Assembly: GCA_016708435.1 (NCBI GenBank) | Contig: JADJFV010000008.1 | Location: 202,501-239,386 of the forward strand | DNA length: 36,886 nucleotides | From: Leptospiraceae bacterium | Lineage (GTDB): Bacteria > Spirochaetota > Leptospiria > Leptospirales > Leptospiraceae | Direction: 5' to 3' | Shown here: piece after piece, positions 17,867 through 26,316 of the stretch | Layout of the letters: every line of letters starts with the position of its first letter | Numbering within the stretch: the first letter of the stretch is position 1 | Notes under the pieces: generated by a model | Databases searched by the model: none | Seen by the model: the letters and a program-made list of their open reading frames with translations, nothing else | Told to the model about the DNA's origin: nothing | Program-made: the position numbers and the translations under genes

Positions 17867-18228
17867 AGTAAAATCCTTCAGGTGCTTATCGTTTAAGCAA
17901 AAGTACTGAAATTGCCAGTTTTTTATGAAGAATCATTCAAATTCTCTGGCAGTACTCCCTTGTCTAAACTATGTGCAAAAATAAGACCATTAGGAAAGAA
18001 AATTGATTGATTCTTAAAAATATTCATAGATAAGACTACTTTCGAGTGGTTTTATAAACAGTAGATTAGAATGCTAGAATTAAAAAAGTTTGATTCTGCA
18101 AGAAATCCAAATATGTAGTTTTATGGTATATGATTTGCAATAAAGTAATCTATAGACCGCTTCAAGTATAATCGATAGCCAAGAGGAATTTTACTTGGAG
18201 AAAGAAATTTTAGGATTGAGGCGAAAAA
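17867..18228. promoter_or_regulatory. Divergent intergenic region with a possible -10 box for the EAL gene
   Basis: About 360 AT-rich bases between divergent genes, hence promoters for both. TATAAT at 18167-18172 is a consensus -10 placed about 55 bases before the EAL start codon, but no good -35 is seen 17 bases upstream. An imperfect inverted repeat (AGTACTG..GCCAG with CTGGCAGTACT, about 17901-17965) could be an operator for the ATP-grasp operon. Confidence 0.35.
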
Positions 18229-19317
18229 ATGAAAGTAATAGCATCAGGGGATAAATTGAATAGGTCGCCAGAAGAATGGATAGAATTATTGGATGAAGGA
18301 AGTATTGTTCCTTTTTTCCAACCTATTCTTTCCATCGAAAATAAATCCGTCTTTGGTTACGAATCACTCGCACGGCTAGTCATGCCCGATGGATCGATTA
18401 AAACGATAGGTGAATTCTTTTTATTAAATCAATCTGAGTTTAAATCGGATATACTAGGTCATAAAGAGTTTCGTCGTTTTCAACGCAGCATAGATCAAAA
18501 ACTAAGGGAGCAAGCTCTTCATCTTTTAGCGAATGACCCAAATCAACACTCCAAGCTTTTCCTAAATATCTCTCCTGCGATTATGATGTCTTATATTGAT
18601 GGAAGTAATTTAACAAATGAATTGCCATCAACCATTCGAAATGTAAAAGAATTTGGAATTTCTCCTGAGAGAATTGTCATTGAGGTTACTGAGGATTATA
18701 TTCACAAGAATTTAGAAGCTTTAAAGCCATTGATTAACTTGTATAAGGATTTTGGATTCTTAATTGCAATTGATGATTTAGGCTCTAAGTCTTCTAACTT
18801 AGATCGAATTGGAATTTTCCGTCCTGATATTATTAAGGTGGATATGCAGATGTTGCGCATGTCGCTTGTAGAGCGTAGTTATAAAGAGATTTTATATACT
18901 CTTTCCCGTCTCGGGGAAAGTTTGGGCATATCCCTATTATTCGAAGGTGTAGAAACGGTAAGTGAGATGTATCAGGCGATGAGCTTTGGTTCTAGATACC
19001 TACAAGGTTTTTTATTTGATAGAGCCATGGCAAGTCCACCCGAAAAAAATAAATACACACATCAATTAAACGGACTCGTAGATAGCTTTTATTCCATTAA
19101 AATTGAAGAGATAAAGCAAAAAGTAAATTGGGAAAGTAGGATAGAGGTTTTAATTCAAAAGATTGCAGATGAAATTCAGTTTCATGAAGATGGAACGTTA
19201 GTCTCCTACTCAGAGGTATTTACTGTTGATGAAACTATATTTCGTTTCTTTGTAACTGATTTACATGGAAATCAAGCGTCTCCGAATTATATCAAAAAGA
19301 AAATTCAGAAATTGTAA
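18229..19317 (+). CDS. EAL-domain cyclic-di-GMP phosphodiesterase
   Basis: Predicted to hydrolyse c-di-GMP to pGpG. The EAL signature is GYESLARL (about 42-49). The other catalytic positions are present: LFLNISP with the metal-binding Asn, IVIEVTED with Glu, LIAIDDLGSKSSNL with the Asp pair, DIIKVDMQ with Lys, LLFEGVETV with Glu, and YLQGFLF with the Gln. The enzyme should therefore be active. There is no recognisable N-terminal sensor; about 80 residues follow the EAL domain (VNWESRIEVLIQKIADEIQF onward) and may be a small regulatory domain. It is cytosolic, monocistronic and divergent from the ATP-grasp operon. Confidence 0.9.
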   Translation: MKVIASGDKLNRSPEEWIELLDEGSIVPFFQPILSIENKSVFGYESLARLVMPDGSIKTIGEFFLLNQSEFKSDILGHKEFRRFQRSIDQKLREQALHLLANDPNQHSKLFLNISPAIMMSYIDGSNLTNELPSTIRNVKEFGISPERIVIEVTEDYIHKNLEALKPLINLYKDFGFLIAIDDLGSKSSNLDRIGIFRPDIIKVDMQMLRMSLVERSYKEILYTLSRLGESLGISLLFEGVETVSEMYQAMSFGSRYLQGFLFDRAMASPPEKNKYTHQLNGLVDSFYSIKIEEIKQKVNWESRIEVLIQKIADEIQFHEDGTLVSYSEVFTVDETIFRFFVTDLHGNQASPNYIKKKIQKL

Positions 19318-19567
19318 TTCAAAGGCATACTAGGAATAATAACTGGAGTTGGAGACCTTATTTCTTAAATCATTTATATGAATCCTATCGACAAAGTAAT
19401 TCCTGGGTGATTAGCCAGCCTTACCATGACATAATGGAGAATTTACTGCTTAGAACGTTCTCTAAAACGTTTAAGGATAAGTTTATACTCTTTATAGATG
19501 TTTTGTATTCTGAGGGTTAGTAGGAATATACTGATTCTATTTGATCGTTACGTAAGGATATTATAGA

Positions 19568-19602
19568 AAGAGCCCGATATGCTATTGCAGAATCGGGCTC
19601 TT
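19568..19602 (-). terminator. Hairpin terminator downstream of the zinc-finger gene
   Basis: An 11-bp perfect stem, AAGAGCCCGAT and ATCGGGCTCTT, with a 13-base loop. It lies 13 bases past the stop of the minus-strand gene and is followed on that strand by TTTCTATAAT. The plus side also has an A/T-rich tail, so it may serve both convergent genes. The gap before it (19318-19567) holds no gene that I can see. Confidence 0.75.
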
Positions 19603-19614
19603 CTAATGAAAAAA

Positions 19615-19950
19615 TTATTTTTTCTTTTTTGCTTTTGTTGCAGCGGGTGCTTTGAGGGACTTTCTCTTTTGAAGAGCTAAATCGTGGTGGAAATCACAGT
19701 ATTTGTAAGGTTGTCCAGTTTTTGGATTGGTACGTTTTACTTTTGTTCCACAAGCAACGCAAAGTCCTTGTTCTCTTCTTCTTTTTGCAAATGCACGAAT
19801 TCTTTCTGTCGCGCTTTGGTTGTATTTGCTTACTTGGATGCGGTATCCGTTGAAAAGGTAATTTCCAATAGAATCATCCGATTTATTTTTAAGATTTTTT
19901 TCTAATGATGTTAGGTCATTAGCAGTAACTTTCACAGGTTTAGGTGTCAA
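19615..19950 (-). CDS. Small basic zinc-finger protein
   Basis: A 111-residue protein with a probable zinc site: CVACGTKV at about 64-70 and YCDFHHDL about 20 residues on. A basic helix precedes it (RIRAFAKRRREQG), and the C-terminus is an Ala/Lys tail ending KAKKKK. The composition suggests nucleic-acid or ribosome binding. I do not recognise a characterised family. The gene is intact and ends at a strong hairpin terminator. Its leader, upstream of ATG 19950, has GAGGATAAT as a weak ribosome binding site. Confidence 0.65.
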   Translation of the reverse strand: MTPKPVKVTANDLTSLEKNLKNKSDDSIGNYLFNGYRIQVSKYNQSATERIRAFAKRRREQGLCVACGTKVKRTNPKTGQPYKYCDFHHDLALQKRKSLKAPAATKAKKKK

Positions 19951-20370
19951 TTTGTATTATCCTCAAGAATGTATTCAAGTTGCTTCCCGTTTTTTTAATA
20001 AGAAACAAACTCTATGGGTAATACTATTATGGCGCTTAGAATAATCAAGAAATATTTTACCAAGAGAGGAAAAATACGCTAGGCGCTCTGTGGATACTCA
20101 GTATATGCCATTTGTCTTAGCTCTTTTCTCTGCGGTTAATATCTCTTTGCTTTTAAAAAGTTTTGGGGCAGAATGAGTCTATTAGGTACACGAAAACTTG
20201 TCGAAAAGCTTTAGTGGGAGATTGCTTGTAAGCCGCTTGTTCGGGAGAATTGAGGTTTTCCGCCGAGGCATTGTATCGGAACATTCAAAAAGAAGACTTA
20301 GAATTTTTTGTAGCGGTTTTAAGGTCGATATTGTAAGTGTAAGTTAAAAAAATAGCAAGAGGGTAACTAG
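19951..20370. other. Intergenic region with possible SWEET-transporter fragment
   Basis: About 420 bases without an intact gene. Around 20092-20176 one plus frame reads DTQYMPFVLALFSAVN and then LLLKSFGAE before a stop, which resembles a short piece of a SWEET-type sugar transporter (EYMPF-like motif). It is too short to be functional and the resemblance is weak. The remainder holds nothing recognisable apart from the leader of the MORN gene. Confidence 0.3.
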
Positions 20371-21237
20371 ATGAAGTTTATGAGTATTATTTTCTGTATC
20401 AGTATGAGTTTAATGCCTATTCTAGCCAATGAAGGCAAATGCGAAAGTGGAAACTGTGAGAACGGAAAAGGAGTTTTTGTTTTTTCGGATGGAAGAAAAT
20501 ACGATGGGAATTTCAAAAATAAAGAAATGGATGGAGTGGGAATTCTTTATTTTAAAAACGAGAACGTATATGAAGGGGATTTTCTGAATAACCGCATAGA
20601 TGGTAAGGGACGTTATACGTTCGCCAATGGAGATATATACACAGGCGAATTAAAAGACGGAAAATTTGAAGGAAGAGGGATCTTTTTTACGAAAGAAGGA
20701 TTTAGATACGCGGGAGTATTTAGAGACCAGAAATACCAAGGTATTGGATTCTACCAATATCCGGGTGGTCAACTTTACATCGGTAATTTTAAAGAGGGAA
20801 AGCCATTTGGGCTTGGGATATTCAAAGAGAACGAAGACTTACGATTAGCCGGTGAATTTCTAGACGATAGATCTGTATCAAGAGGACTCGGGATTAATCT
20901 TAAGAAAGAGAAAAGCTTTCAAATCATTCAAAAAGGAAATGCGTATGACAAGAAAAAATTGATCCAAAAGAATGGTAAGTTCTATGCGGGCGAGGTAAAA
21001 GACGGTAAGCCTGAAGGCAATGGATACTTAGTTTCTTCCATTGGAAATGAATACTTCGGAAATTTCAAAGATGGAAACTTAGAAGGGTTTGGATTTTTGA
21101 TTTCTTCGAAAGGAAATTTCTATGTAGGTAATTTCAAAGGAAGTAAGTTTCATGGAAAGGGCGAATTCTTTGATTTTACAGGAGAATTGAAAGTAGCCGG
21201 TGATTGGGAAGATGGAAAACCAAAGTCTGGCAATTAA
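20371..21237 (+). CDS. Exported MORN-repeat protein
   Basis: A signal peptide (MKFMSIIFCISMSLMPILAN, cleavage probably after the Ala) precedes about ten MORN repeats, e.g. GVFVFSDGRKYDGNFKNKE, GRYTFANGDIYTGELKDGK and GFYQYPGGQLYIGNFKEGK. A less regular stretch near residues 165-200 splits the array before three more units. MORN repeats form elongated beta-hairpin solenoids that bind lipids or partner proteins. The start has GAGGGTAACTAG upstream. It is 37 bases before the dikinase-like gene, which is also exported, so they may act together. Confidence 0.82.
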   Translation: MKFMSIIFCISMSLMPILANEGKCESGNCENGKGVFVFSDGRKYDGNFKNKEMDGVGILYFKNENVYEGDFLNNRIDGKGRYTFANGDIYTGELKDGKFEGRGIFFTKEGFRYAGVFRDQKYQGIGFYQYPGGQLYIGNFKEGKPFGLGIFKENEDLRLAGEFLDDRSVSRGLGINLKKEKSFQIIQKGNAYDKKKLIQKNGKFYAGEVKDGKPEGNGYLVSSIGNEYFGNFKDGNLEGFGFLISSKGNFYVGNFKGSKFHGKGEFFDFTGELKVAGDWEDGKPKSGN

Positions 21238-21274
21238 CATTTGACTGAGTTTTGTTTTTACTAAAATTGGATTT

Positions 21275-23185
21275 ATGTTTCGAATCCTTTTATTAGTATT
21301 AACAATCCTTTCCTTTAACACTGCTTCGGCGCAATCGAGTGAACTCAGTTTTATTTCTTACGGCAACCTTCCTACATTTTCGGGAGTTGCCGTGGATTGG
21401 AATAGTTCTCCAAAGCTTCATATCTATGACACGAAAGTCTATCCGGGACATTCCGAATTTGTCGCAAGGGGACTCGGTCGAAAGATTCGATTTTCTGAGT
21501 TTAAGAGACTTTCTAGAGAATCTAAGATACGGGAGTATATGCCGTTTTTCCTCTACTCTCTAACAACAAAGCCATATAAGAATAAGCAGGGCAGTTTTAA
21601 CTGGGCGATACGTTTGGAAAATTATAATTATGATGATAAATCAAATCACCTGGCAGAAGAAATTCTAAAGCTAAATAAGATGGTGTCTCTATTAGATAAA
21701 AGCTTTAGCGGCAAAGGGCTAATCGTTCTAACAGAGGGGGATAATAGTCCATTAGGCGTAACAAAGCTAGGTAAGTTTCTAACAAAAGCCTCTGAATCCT
21801 ATATAACCCTAAATCAACTCATTAAGCATGTGGGTGGAAAGAAGATGGATGTATTAAATCCGGGCACTGCTTATGGAGTTTTAAAGCTAGTGAAGAATGA
21901 GAAAGAATTAGATTCGCTATTACCCTCAGATATTGCTCTTCTGAATTATGTTCCTATCCATATTCCGCCTGTCGCAGGAATTCTATCTCTCAAGCCTCAG
22001 ACTCCTCTTTCTCATGTAAACCTTCTAGCAAAGAATCGAGGAACGTTTAATGGCTATGTGACTGATATGTATGCAATTCCGGGATTAAAAGCGTTAGTTG
22101 GTAAATATGTTAAATTATCCAATCAAGGAGATAAAATCTCAGTTGAGAAGACAACCAAGAAAGAGGCAGAGGATAATCAAAAGAATAATCCACATAAGCC
22201 AGTCGTGATTCCAGAGATCAAGCAAGATATGCCAGAGCTAATTAGTCTGACAAAAGAAAATGGAAAGTATATATCTACTTCTTACATTGGAGCAAAGGCG
22301 GCAAATTATTATTTGCTACTCCAAGCACTTCCTGAGATGACAAGACCGGCTTATGCAATTGGATTCAAAGGGTATTTCGAAACAATCAAAGGAGAGCCTG
22401 AGACGATGATTCAAAGCTTTCTAAAAGATAAGACTAAGTTTACTAAGCAAGAAAAAGCTAAAGTCTTAGAAAAGATAAGAGTCTCTATTCAGAAATCAAA
22501 TTCTCTTCCGCCTACAATCGTTACCGGGATTCGTAAGCTTCTAGAAAAATATCCTGCGAAGACAAGAATTCGTCTGAGAAGTTCAACGAATAATGAAGAT
22601 TTGCCGGAGTTCAACGGGGCAGGGCTTTATGAATCAAAAGGATTTAACAGCAAAGACAATGATGAGAAGCTAAAGGCAAAGATACTCGCAGTCTATTCGT
22701 CTTTGTGGTCTGATAGAGCCTTCGAAGAAAGAGAATTCTTCGGAATCGACCATTTAAAAGTAGGAATGTCTATTCTAATCCAGGAAGCATTTCAAAAAGA
22801 AGCGGCTAATGGTGTAATCGTTACCACTATCACAAGCACAGGCAAAGTGCAGATAATCGTAAATAGCCAATCAGGCGAACACTCCGTCACAAACCCCGAA
22901 GAGAATATTCTATCTGAATCTTTTTTAATCAACCCTGAATCAGGAACGATTGAGAAAACTTACTCCGAGTCCAGTCTCTCACCAGTATTCATTGGAAATA
23001 AAGCAAACGAACTCCAATTAAAACAACTCCAAGAAGCAACTCTTAAACTCCACAACCAATTCACCAAACAAAGAGTAGACGCAGGAGATAAAAACAAATA
23101 CGGCATCGACATCGAATTTAAAATCATGCACGAGAAAGGAAAGAATAAGCTTTATTTTAAGCAGGTGCGGTTGCTTAGGTATTAA
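21275..23185 (+). CDS. Exported PEP-synthase/PPDK-like dikinase with inverted domain order
   Basis: A cleavable signal peptide (LLLVLTILSFNTASAQ) puts this protein outside the cytoplasm. After an about 200-residue N-terminal domain comes a PEP-utiliser-type swivelling His module, PQTPLSHVNLLAKNRGT, with His247 as candidate phospho-carrier. A C-terminal PPDK-type ATP-binding domain follows, with RLRSSTNNEDLPEF and FNGAGLYESKG (Arg435 region) and a terminal KLYFKQVRLL. In PPDK and PpsA the ATP domain comes first; His module before ATP domain is the order of glucan water dikinases. Activity outside the cytoplasm would need ATP there, so the role is unclear. The gene is intact. Confidence 0.75.
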   Translation: MFRILLLVLTILSFNTASAQSSELSFISYGNLPTFSGVAVDWNSSPKLHIYDTKVYPGHSEFVARGLGRKIRFSEFKRLSRESKIREYMPFFLYSLTTKPYKNKQGSFNWAIRLENYNYDDKSNHLAEEILKLNKMVSLLDKSFSGKGLIVLTEGDNSPLGVTKLGKFLTKASESYITLNQLIKHVGGKKMDVLNPGTAYGVLKLVKNEKELDSLLPSDIALLNYVPIHIPPVAGILSLKPQTPLSHVNLLAKNRGTFNGYVTDMYAIPGLKALVGKYVKLSNQGDKISVEKTTKKEAEDNQKNNPHKPVVIPEIKQDMPELISLTKENGKYISTSYIGAKAANYYLLLQALPEMTRPAYAIGFKGYFETIKGEPETMIQSFLKDKTKFTKQEKAKVLEKIRVSIQKSNSLPPTIVTGIRKLLEKYPAKTRIRLRSSTNNEDLPEFNGAGLYESKGFNSKDNDEKLKAKILAVYSSLWSDRAFEEREFFGIDHLKVGMSILIQEAFQKEAANGVIVTTITSTGKVQIIVNSQSGEHSVTNPEENILSESFLINPESGTIEKTYSESSLSPVFIGNKANELQLKQLQEATLKLHNQFTKQRVDAGDKNKYGIDIEFKIMHEKGKNKLYFKQVRLLRY

Positions 23186-23229
23186 TTTTTTTTGCTTGAA
23201 TAACAAAGAGGATTAGTTAAAGATAAACT

Positions 23230-23507
23230 ATGCTTACGTTAGAACCTAAACTCGGCGCCTTTTTATTGAATACAACGCAGTCCGGTGATTTGCAAGAAGC
23301 ATTTCACAAGATTTTTTCTGAATATCTCAGTTTGAAATTAAATGCGTTAGAAAAAACTATTTTTGAGTTAGAAAAAAAATATTCAGCAGATTACGAACGC
23401 TTTTTATTATTCTATAAATCCAACCATGACGAAATTACCGAAAATGATTTTTACCTCTGGGATGAAACAAAATCTCTTTTGGAACACTACAAGGAAATTC
23501 AAAAGAC
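23230..23507 (+). pseudogene. TumA-like antitoxin candidate cut by poly-T tract
   Basis: About 92 natural residues are readable before the sequence dissolves into T-runs. LGAFLLNTTQSGDLQEAFHK is followed by a coiled-coil-like FELEKKYSADYERFLLFY and ENDFYLWDETKSLLEHYKEI. The acidic xDFYxWD pattern after a KKYSADYE helix resembles antitoxins paired with TumE-type (DUF6516) toxins; this is a tentative likeness. Any toxin gene would have been in the corrupted stretch. The 3' end and everything translated from the poly-T are unreliable. Confidence 0.45.
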
Positions 23508-23713
<206 letters not shown>

Positions 23714-23737
23714 AATAAGCGCATAATGGCTAATGGT

Positions 23738-24013
23738 ATGAAAAAGATAATACTAGTTTTAATGATTTTCCTTTTCGTTTCTTGTTGGGGAAACGATGAG
23801 AATGGCAACGATGTTCTAATATTGAGCAAGCGTGATAGATGCGAGAATACTGTTCGAACGACTCAAAATGTTTTAGATTCTGAAGATTGTCTTGTAGGGC
23901 TAGGTGGTTCTGTTGATTCACCTGCCGCAACTAATCTAATGTTATTACTATGTCTTAATTATCAATTTGAAATGGCGAAGTGTAAAAAGAAGTCAGATGT
24001 TTTGCCGCCTTGA
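23738..24013 (+). CDS. Small cysteine-containing lipoprotein
   Basis: Starting at the second ATG (23738) gives a clean leader, MKKIILVLMIFLFVSCWGN, with lipobox Cys16. The mature part of about 75 residues has four further Cys (DRCENT, EDCLVG, LLLCLN, AKCKKK), probably two disulfides. No family is recognised. The upstream ATG at 23726 adds only MANG. The C-terminal coding stretch is repeated in two other places (24337 and 26136), showing that this is one survivor of a local family. The promoter side is lost in the poly-T tract. Confidence 0.65.
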   Translation: MKKIILVLMIFLFVSCWGNDENGNDVLILSKRDRCENTVRTTQNVLDSEDCLVGLGGSVDSPAATNLMLLLCLNYQFEMAKCKKKSDVLPP

Positions 24014-24033
24014 TTAATTAAAAAGGAGAATTT

Positions 24034-24332
24034 ATGTTACCTAAGAATAGAATTGCAAATCATCCTGGAACAATCTTACTAAAAGAATTTTTAGAGCCAT
24101 ACAAGGTTACGCAGACTCTTTTTGCGAAGCATGTTGGGCTAAGTCTTCAAACGATAAATGAAATTATCAAAGGCAAACGAAGTGTTACCCTGAAACAGCT
24201 TGGTTATTTGCTAAATCATTTGAAACGACTCCTGAGTTTTGGATGAACCTACAGATGAATTATGATTTAACTGCCCGAAAGCCTGTCGATAAATTGAAAT
24301 CATTGCAAACATTAAAACTTTCTGCTGCTTAA
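24034..24332 (+). CDS. higA: HigA/VapI-type antitoxin (frameshifted)
   Basis: An XRE-family helix-turn-helix antitoxin. It opens NHPGTILLKEFLEPYKVTQT and continues with the recognition helix LSLQTINEIIKGKRSVT, characteristic of HigA. The uninterrupted frame ends at 24246 with an atypical HLKRLLSFG. A one-base deletion near 24198-24216 would restore the family ending FETTPEFWMNLQMNYDLTAR and LKSLQTLKLSAA, stop at 24332. Ribosome binding site AAAAAGGAG is strong. No HigB-type toxin gene is adjacent; the upstream gene is a lipoprotein, so this is an orphan or its partner was lost. Confidence 0.75.
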
Positions 24333-24336
24333 TATT

Positions 24337-24423
24337 GAAGTGTAAAACTGAGTTAGATGTTTTGCCGCCTTGATTTTTTGGAGATGAAAGAGTAATTGGA
24401 TTTGACAAAAACTGAAAAACTGT
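24337..24423. repeat. Repeat copy B: lipoprotein tail plus antitoxin start
   Basis: Begins with codons for KCKTELDVLPP and a stop, matching the end of the lipoprotein gene at 23738, then GGAGATGAAAGAGTAATTG and the start of the DUF2281-like gene. It matches copy C (26157-26242) at nearly every base, about five differences over 86 bases. Confidence 0.8.
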
Positions 24424-24653
24424 ATAGTTTGAAGTTTATGAAATCAGATACTCTTATGCAAAGATATGAATCCTTTCAACCGGAGATTCAAAAAGAAATT
24501 TTGGATTTTATCGGGTATTTGGAAATGAAATACAAGATTCCAAAATCAACTTCAATTAAAAAAAAGTCATGGAAGCAGAAGTTTACTCCTATTCAATTAA
24601 ATGGGAAATTAACCGCACAGCAAGTTTTAAGAGAAGAAAGAGATAGTCTTTGA
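24396..24653 (+). CDS. DUF2281/VapB-like antitoxin
   Basis: Up to 85 residues. The core YESFQPEIQKEILDFIGYLE, followed by KYKIP, is typical of DUF2281 antitoxins found before PIN-domain toxins. A TTG at 24396 or the ATG at 24438 could be the start; the ATG is better supported by the domain boundary, whereas the conserved repeat covers the TTG. The tail KLTAQQVLREERDSL is the amphipathic toxin-binding end. The stop overlaps the first codons of the decayed PIN gene (TTGA), as in a genuine antitoxin-toxin pair. Confidence 0.65.
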   Translation: MDLTKTEKLYSLKFMKSDTLMQRYESFQPEIQKEILDFIGYLEMKYKIPKSTSIKKKSWKQKFTPIQLNGKLTAQQVLREERDSL

Positions 24654-24874
24654 ATTATTATTTTGACACATCTGCCCTGATTAAATCTTACATTGAAGAT
24701 TTGGCTAAAGACTTTATTCATCAATTTCAATTGAAGACATTGGACGGGGTTTAATTAGCAAGTTGTGTTTCTGTTGTGGCGGATATTCAGTCTTTTGTGC
24801 TTTGCGATGGTAAATTACTTTCTTGCGCAAAAAAGTTAGACATAGAAATTATTAATCCGGTAGTATCGAAATAA
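24650..24874 (+). pseudogene. Decayed PIN-domain (VapC-like) toxin
   Basis: One frame reads NYYFDTSALIKSYIED, the first acidic motif of PIN nucleases, then jumps to FQLKTLDGV, an in-frame TAA, LASCVSV, FVLCDGKLLSCAKK and EIINPVVSK. In intact proteins LKTLDALQLA belongs to the third motif and lies about 80 residues after the first, so a large internal segment is missing. The stop replaces a Gln or similar in that motif. The toxin cannot be functional. It overlaps the antitoxin stop. Confidence 0.7.
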
Positions 24875-25119
24875 AAGTGAGCAGAAAGGAAAGTAATCAC
24901 ACCAACAGACTTTGCCAGAATGGGATAAGTTTTAGTCGGTAAATGCTGTCAACGTAACAGATTTTTTTACCACGAAGGGCACGAAGTTCACGAAGGAAGG
25001 GAATAAAACCCTTCTTTTCTTTTTTTTCTTAAGTTTACAGCATTGGGTGCAGGCATTGAGGCAGAGAGAGTTCGATGTTTTGATAGAATCATAATAAGTT
25101 TCAAGGAGAGATAAAATAT
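24875..25119. other. Gap with ACGAAG-rich repeat
   Basis: About 245 bases. At 24968-24996 it carries ACCACGAAGGGCACGAAGTT plus CACGAAGG, a self-repeating CACGAAG string of a kind seen as dispersed repeats in many genomes. No gene is seen. Confidence 0.45.
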
Positions 25120-25291
25120 ATGAGAGAAAAGAAATGGAAAGACTGTCCTTCCTGTGGATCTGTAAATTCAATGATTTACAAAAAAAATCTTTTTAATGAT
25201 AGATGAAGGAAAAATTCGTTATATTTTTATCGGCGACAAATTGCGTTTTCCTCTTAGAAGTGAAGCGTCTAAGTTTTTGTTAAAGAAATAG
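25120..25291 (+). pseudogene. Small zinc-ribbon protein (frameshifted)
   Basis: ATG at 25120 with ribosome binding site CAAGGAGAG gives MREKKWKDCPSCGSVNSM, a Cys-x-x-Cys knuckle, then stops at 25206. A one-base change in the A-run at 25180-25186 continues into MIDEGKIRYIFIGDKLRFPL and ASKFLLKK, ending at 25291. A second Cys pair is missing, so even the restored version is half a zinc ribbon. Function unknown. Confidence 0.45.
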
Positions 25292-25638
25292 CCAACGTAA
25301 GATTTATCCAAGCCCGCGTATAAATCCTGAATCAATTTGCATTCTATGTAATATACTGATGCGGATACTATCAAATATACTCTCATAGATACTTGTTTTT
25401 TCGTATGAGTATCTTTGAGAGTTTGGTTCACAGTATCTTTGATGCATTGTTAGTATGGAATGACACACAATACATTCACATTAGACTTACTAGTTTATAA
25501 ATTGTCACCCTGAGGCTACTTGCACTGAGTCTGTAGTATTGATTGAATTGTATAAGCGAGAGTGAATATTAAAAGAATTTACCTTACACTAATTATTTTC
25601 TCGTTCGCTGTTATCTCTCGATGCAGCGAAGTTATGCT
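25292..25638. other. Gap with possible lipoprotein leader remnant
   Basis: No intact gene. A GTG at 25562 opens a short frame IKRIYLTLIIFSFAVISRCS that looks like a lipoprotein leader but runs into the 3' end of the opposing gene and stops at 25684. It is probably a truncated relic. Confidence 0.35.
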
Positions 25639-25869
25639 TTACTCAGCGTCTTCGCTATATGTCCCGAAACCGCTAGCACTATAGACATTTGTAATATGAT
25701 CTGGCTTAAAACAAATCCATACAGCGTTCTCATCTCCTCTAATACTTGTAATCCCGACTGTTTTAATACTTTCTTCTTTGTTGATTGAATCACCTGTGTG
25801 AACATCAAGACGAAGTTCTTTGTTCTGATCTTCCGTTTTTAATAACGCAATAAGTTCATTTACTTTCAT
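25639..25869 (-). CDS. Small hypothetical protein
   Basis: A 76-residue acidic protein beginning MKVNELIALLKTEDQNKELR and ending YSEDAE. GAGGAAAAATAAAATG gives a good ribosome binding site. The pattern of a leading helix (VNELIALLKTED) then short beta strands (LRLDVHTGD, VGITSIRGDENAVWICF) is like small phage or accessory proteins that report a property of a larger assembly. No named family is recognised. Confidence 0.6.
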   Translation of the reverse strand: MKVNELIALLKTEDQNKELRLDVHTGDSINKEESIKTVGITSIRGDENAVWICFKPDHITNVYSASGFGTYSEDAE

Positions 25870-26316
25870 TTTATTTTTCCTCGACTTTTATTTACCTACT
25901 ATTAGCATCTAATCAAAATTATCCAATGAATTTAATATTTACTCTCGATGACATTAATCACTGAAATTTCAGTTTTTTAAAAAAGGAGAATGCAGAGTAT
26001 CAAAAAGGAAGCAAATTGAAAACTTTTCTACTCTCAAAATGGGTTTGATCCTTTCCTGTGCTCTGTTGCGTTAACAGTGGCATATAAATATAAGAATTCA
26101 ATCGGTCTAACGGATGCGACGCTACTTTGGTGTTTAGTCTATCAATTTGAAATGAAGAAGTGTAAAAGTGAGTCAGATGTTTTACCGCCTTGATTTTTGG
26201 AGATGAAAGAGTAATTGCATTTGACAAAAACTGAAAAACTGTTGCTCCGTTGTGCAATGACAAATAAGCATTAACCTCTATCGAACTTACATTCATTATC
26301 ATAGGTCTAAAAAACT
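25870..26316. other. Accessory gap holding a lipoprotein-gene fragment
   Basis: No intact gene in about 450 bases. The plus frame over about 26060-26193 reads VAYKYKNSIGLTDATLLW, CLVYQFEMKKCKSE and SDVLPP before a stop, a paralogue of the C-terminus of the lipoprotein at 23738 without its leader. It runs directly into repeat copy C. Confidence 0.6.
26136..26242. repeat. Repeat copy C: lipoprotein tail plus antitoxin start
   Basis: The first part (TATCAATTTGAAATG, then AAGTGTAAAA) matches the end of the lipoprotein gene near 23960-24013 (copy A). The second part matches copy B through ACTGAAAAACTGT and diverges exactly afterwards. The copies mark duplication of a lipoprotein-antitoxin junction. 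Confidence 0.8.

Noticed and set aside
25219..25431. Minus-strand 70-residue frame
   Set aside because: It overlaps the zinc-ribbon remnant, whose plus-strand reading is more protein-like; no start signal is seen.
26000..26302. Minus-strand 100-residue frame beginning MIMNVSSIEVN
   Set aside because: It is antisense to the duplicated lipoprotein tail and antitoxin start, with no ribosome binding site or family likeness.
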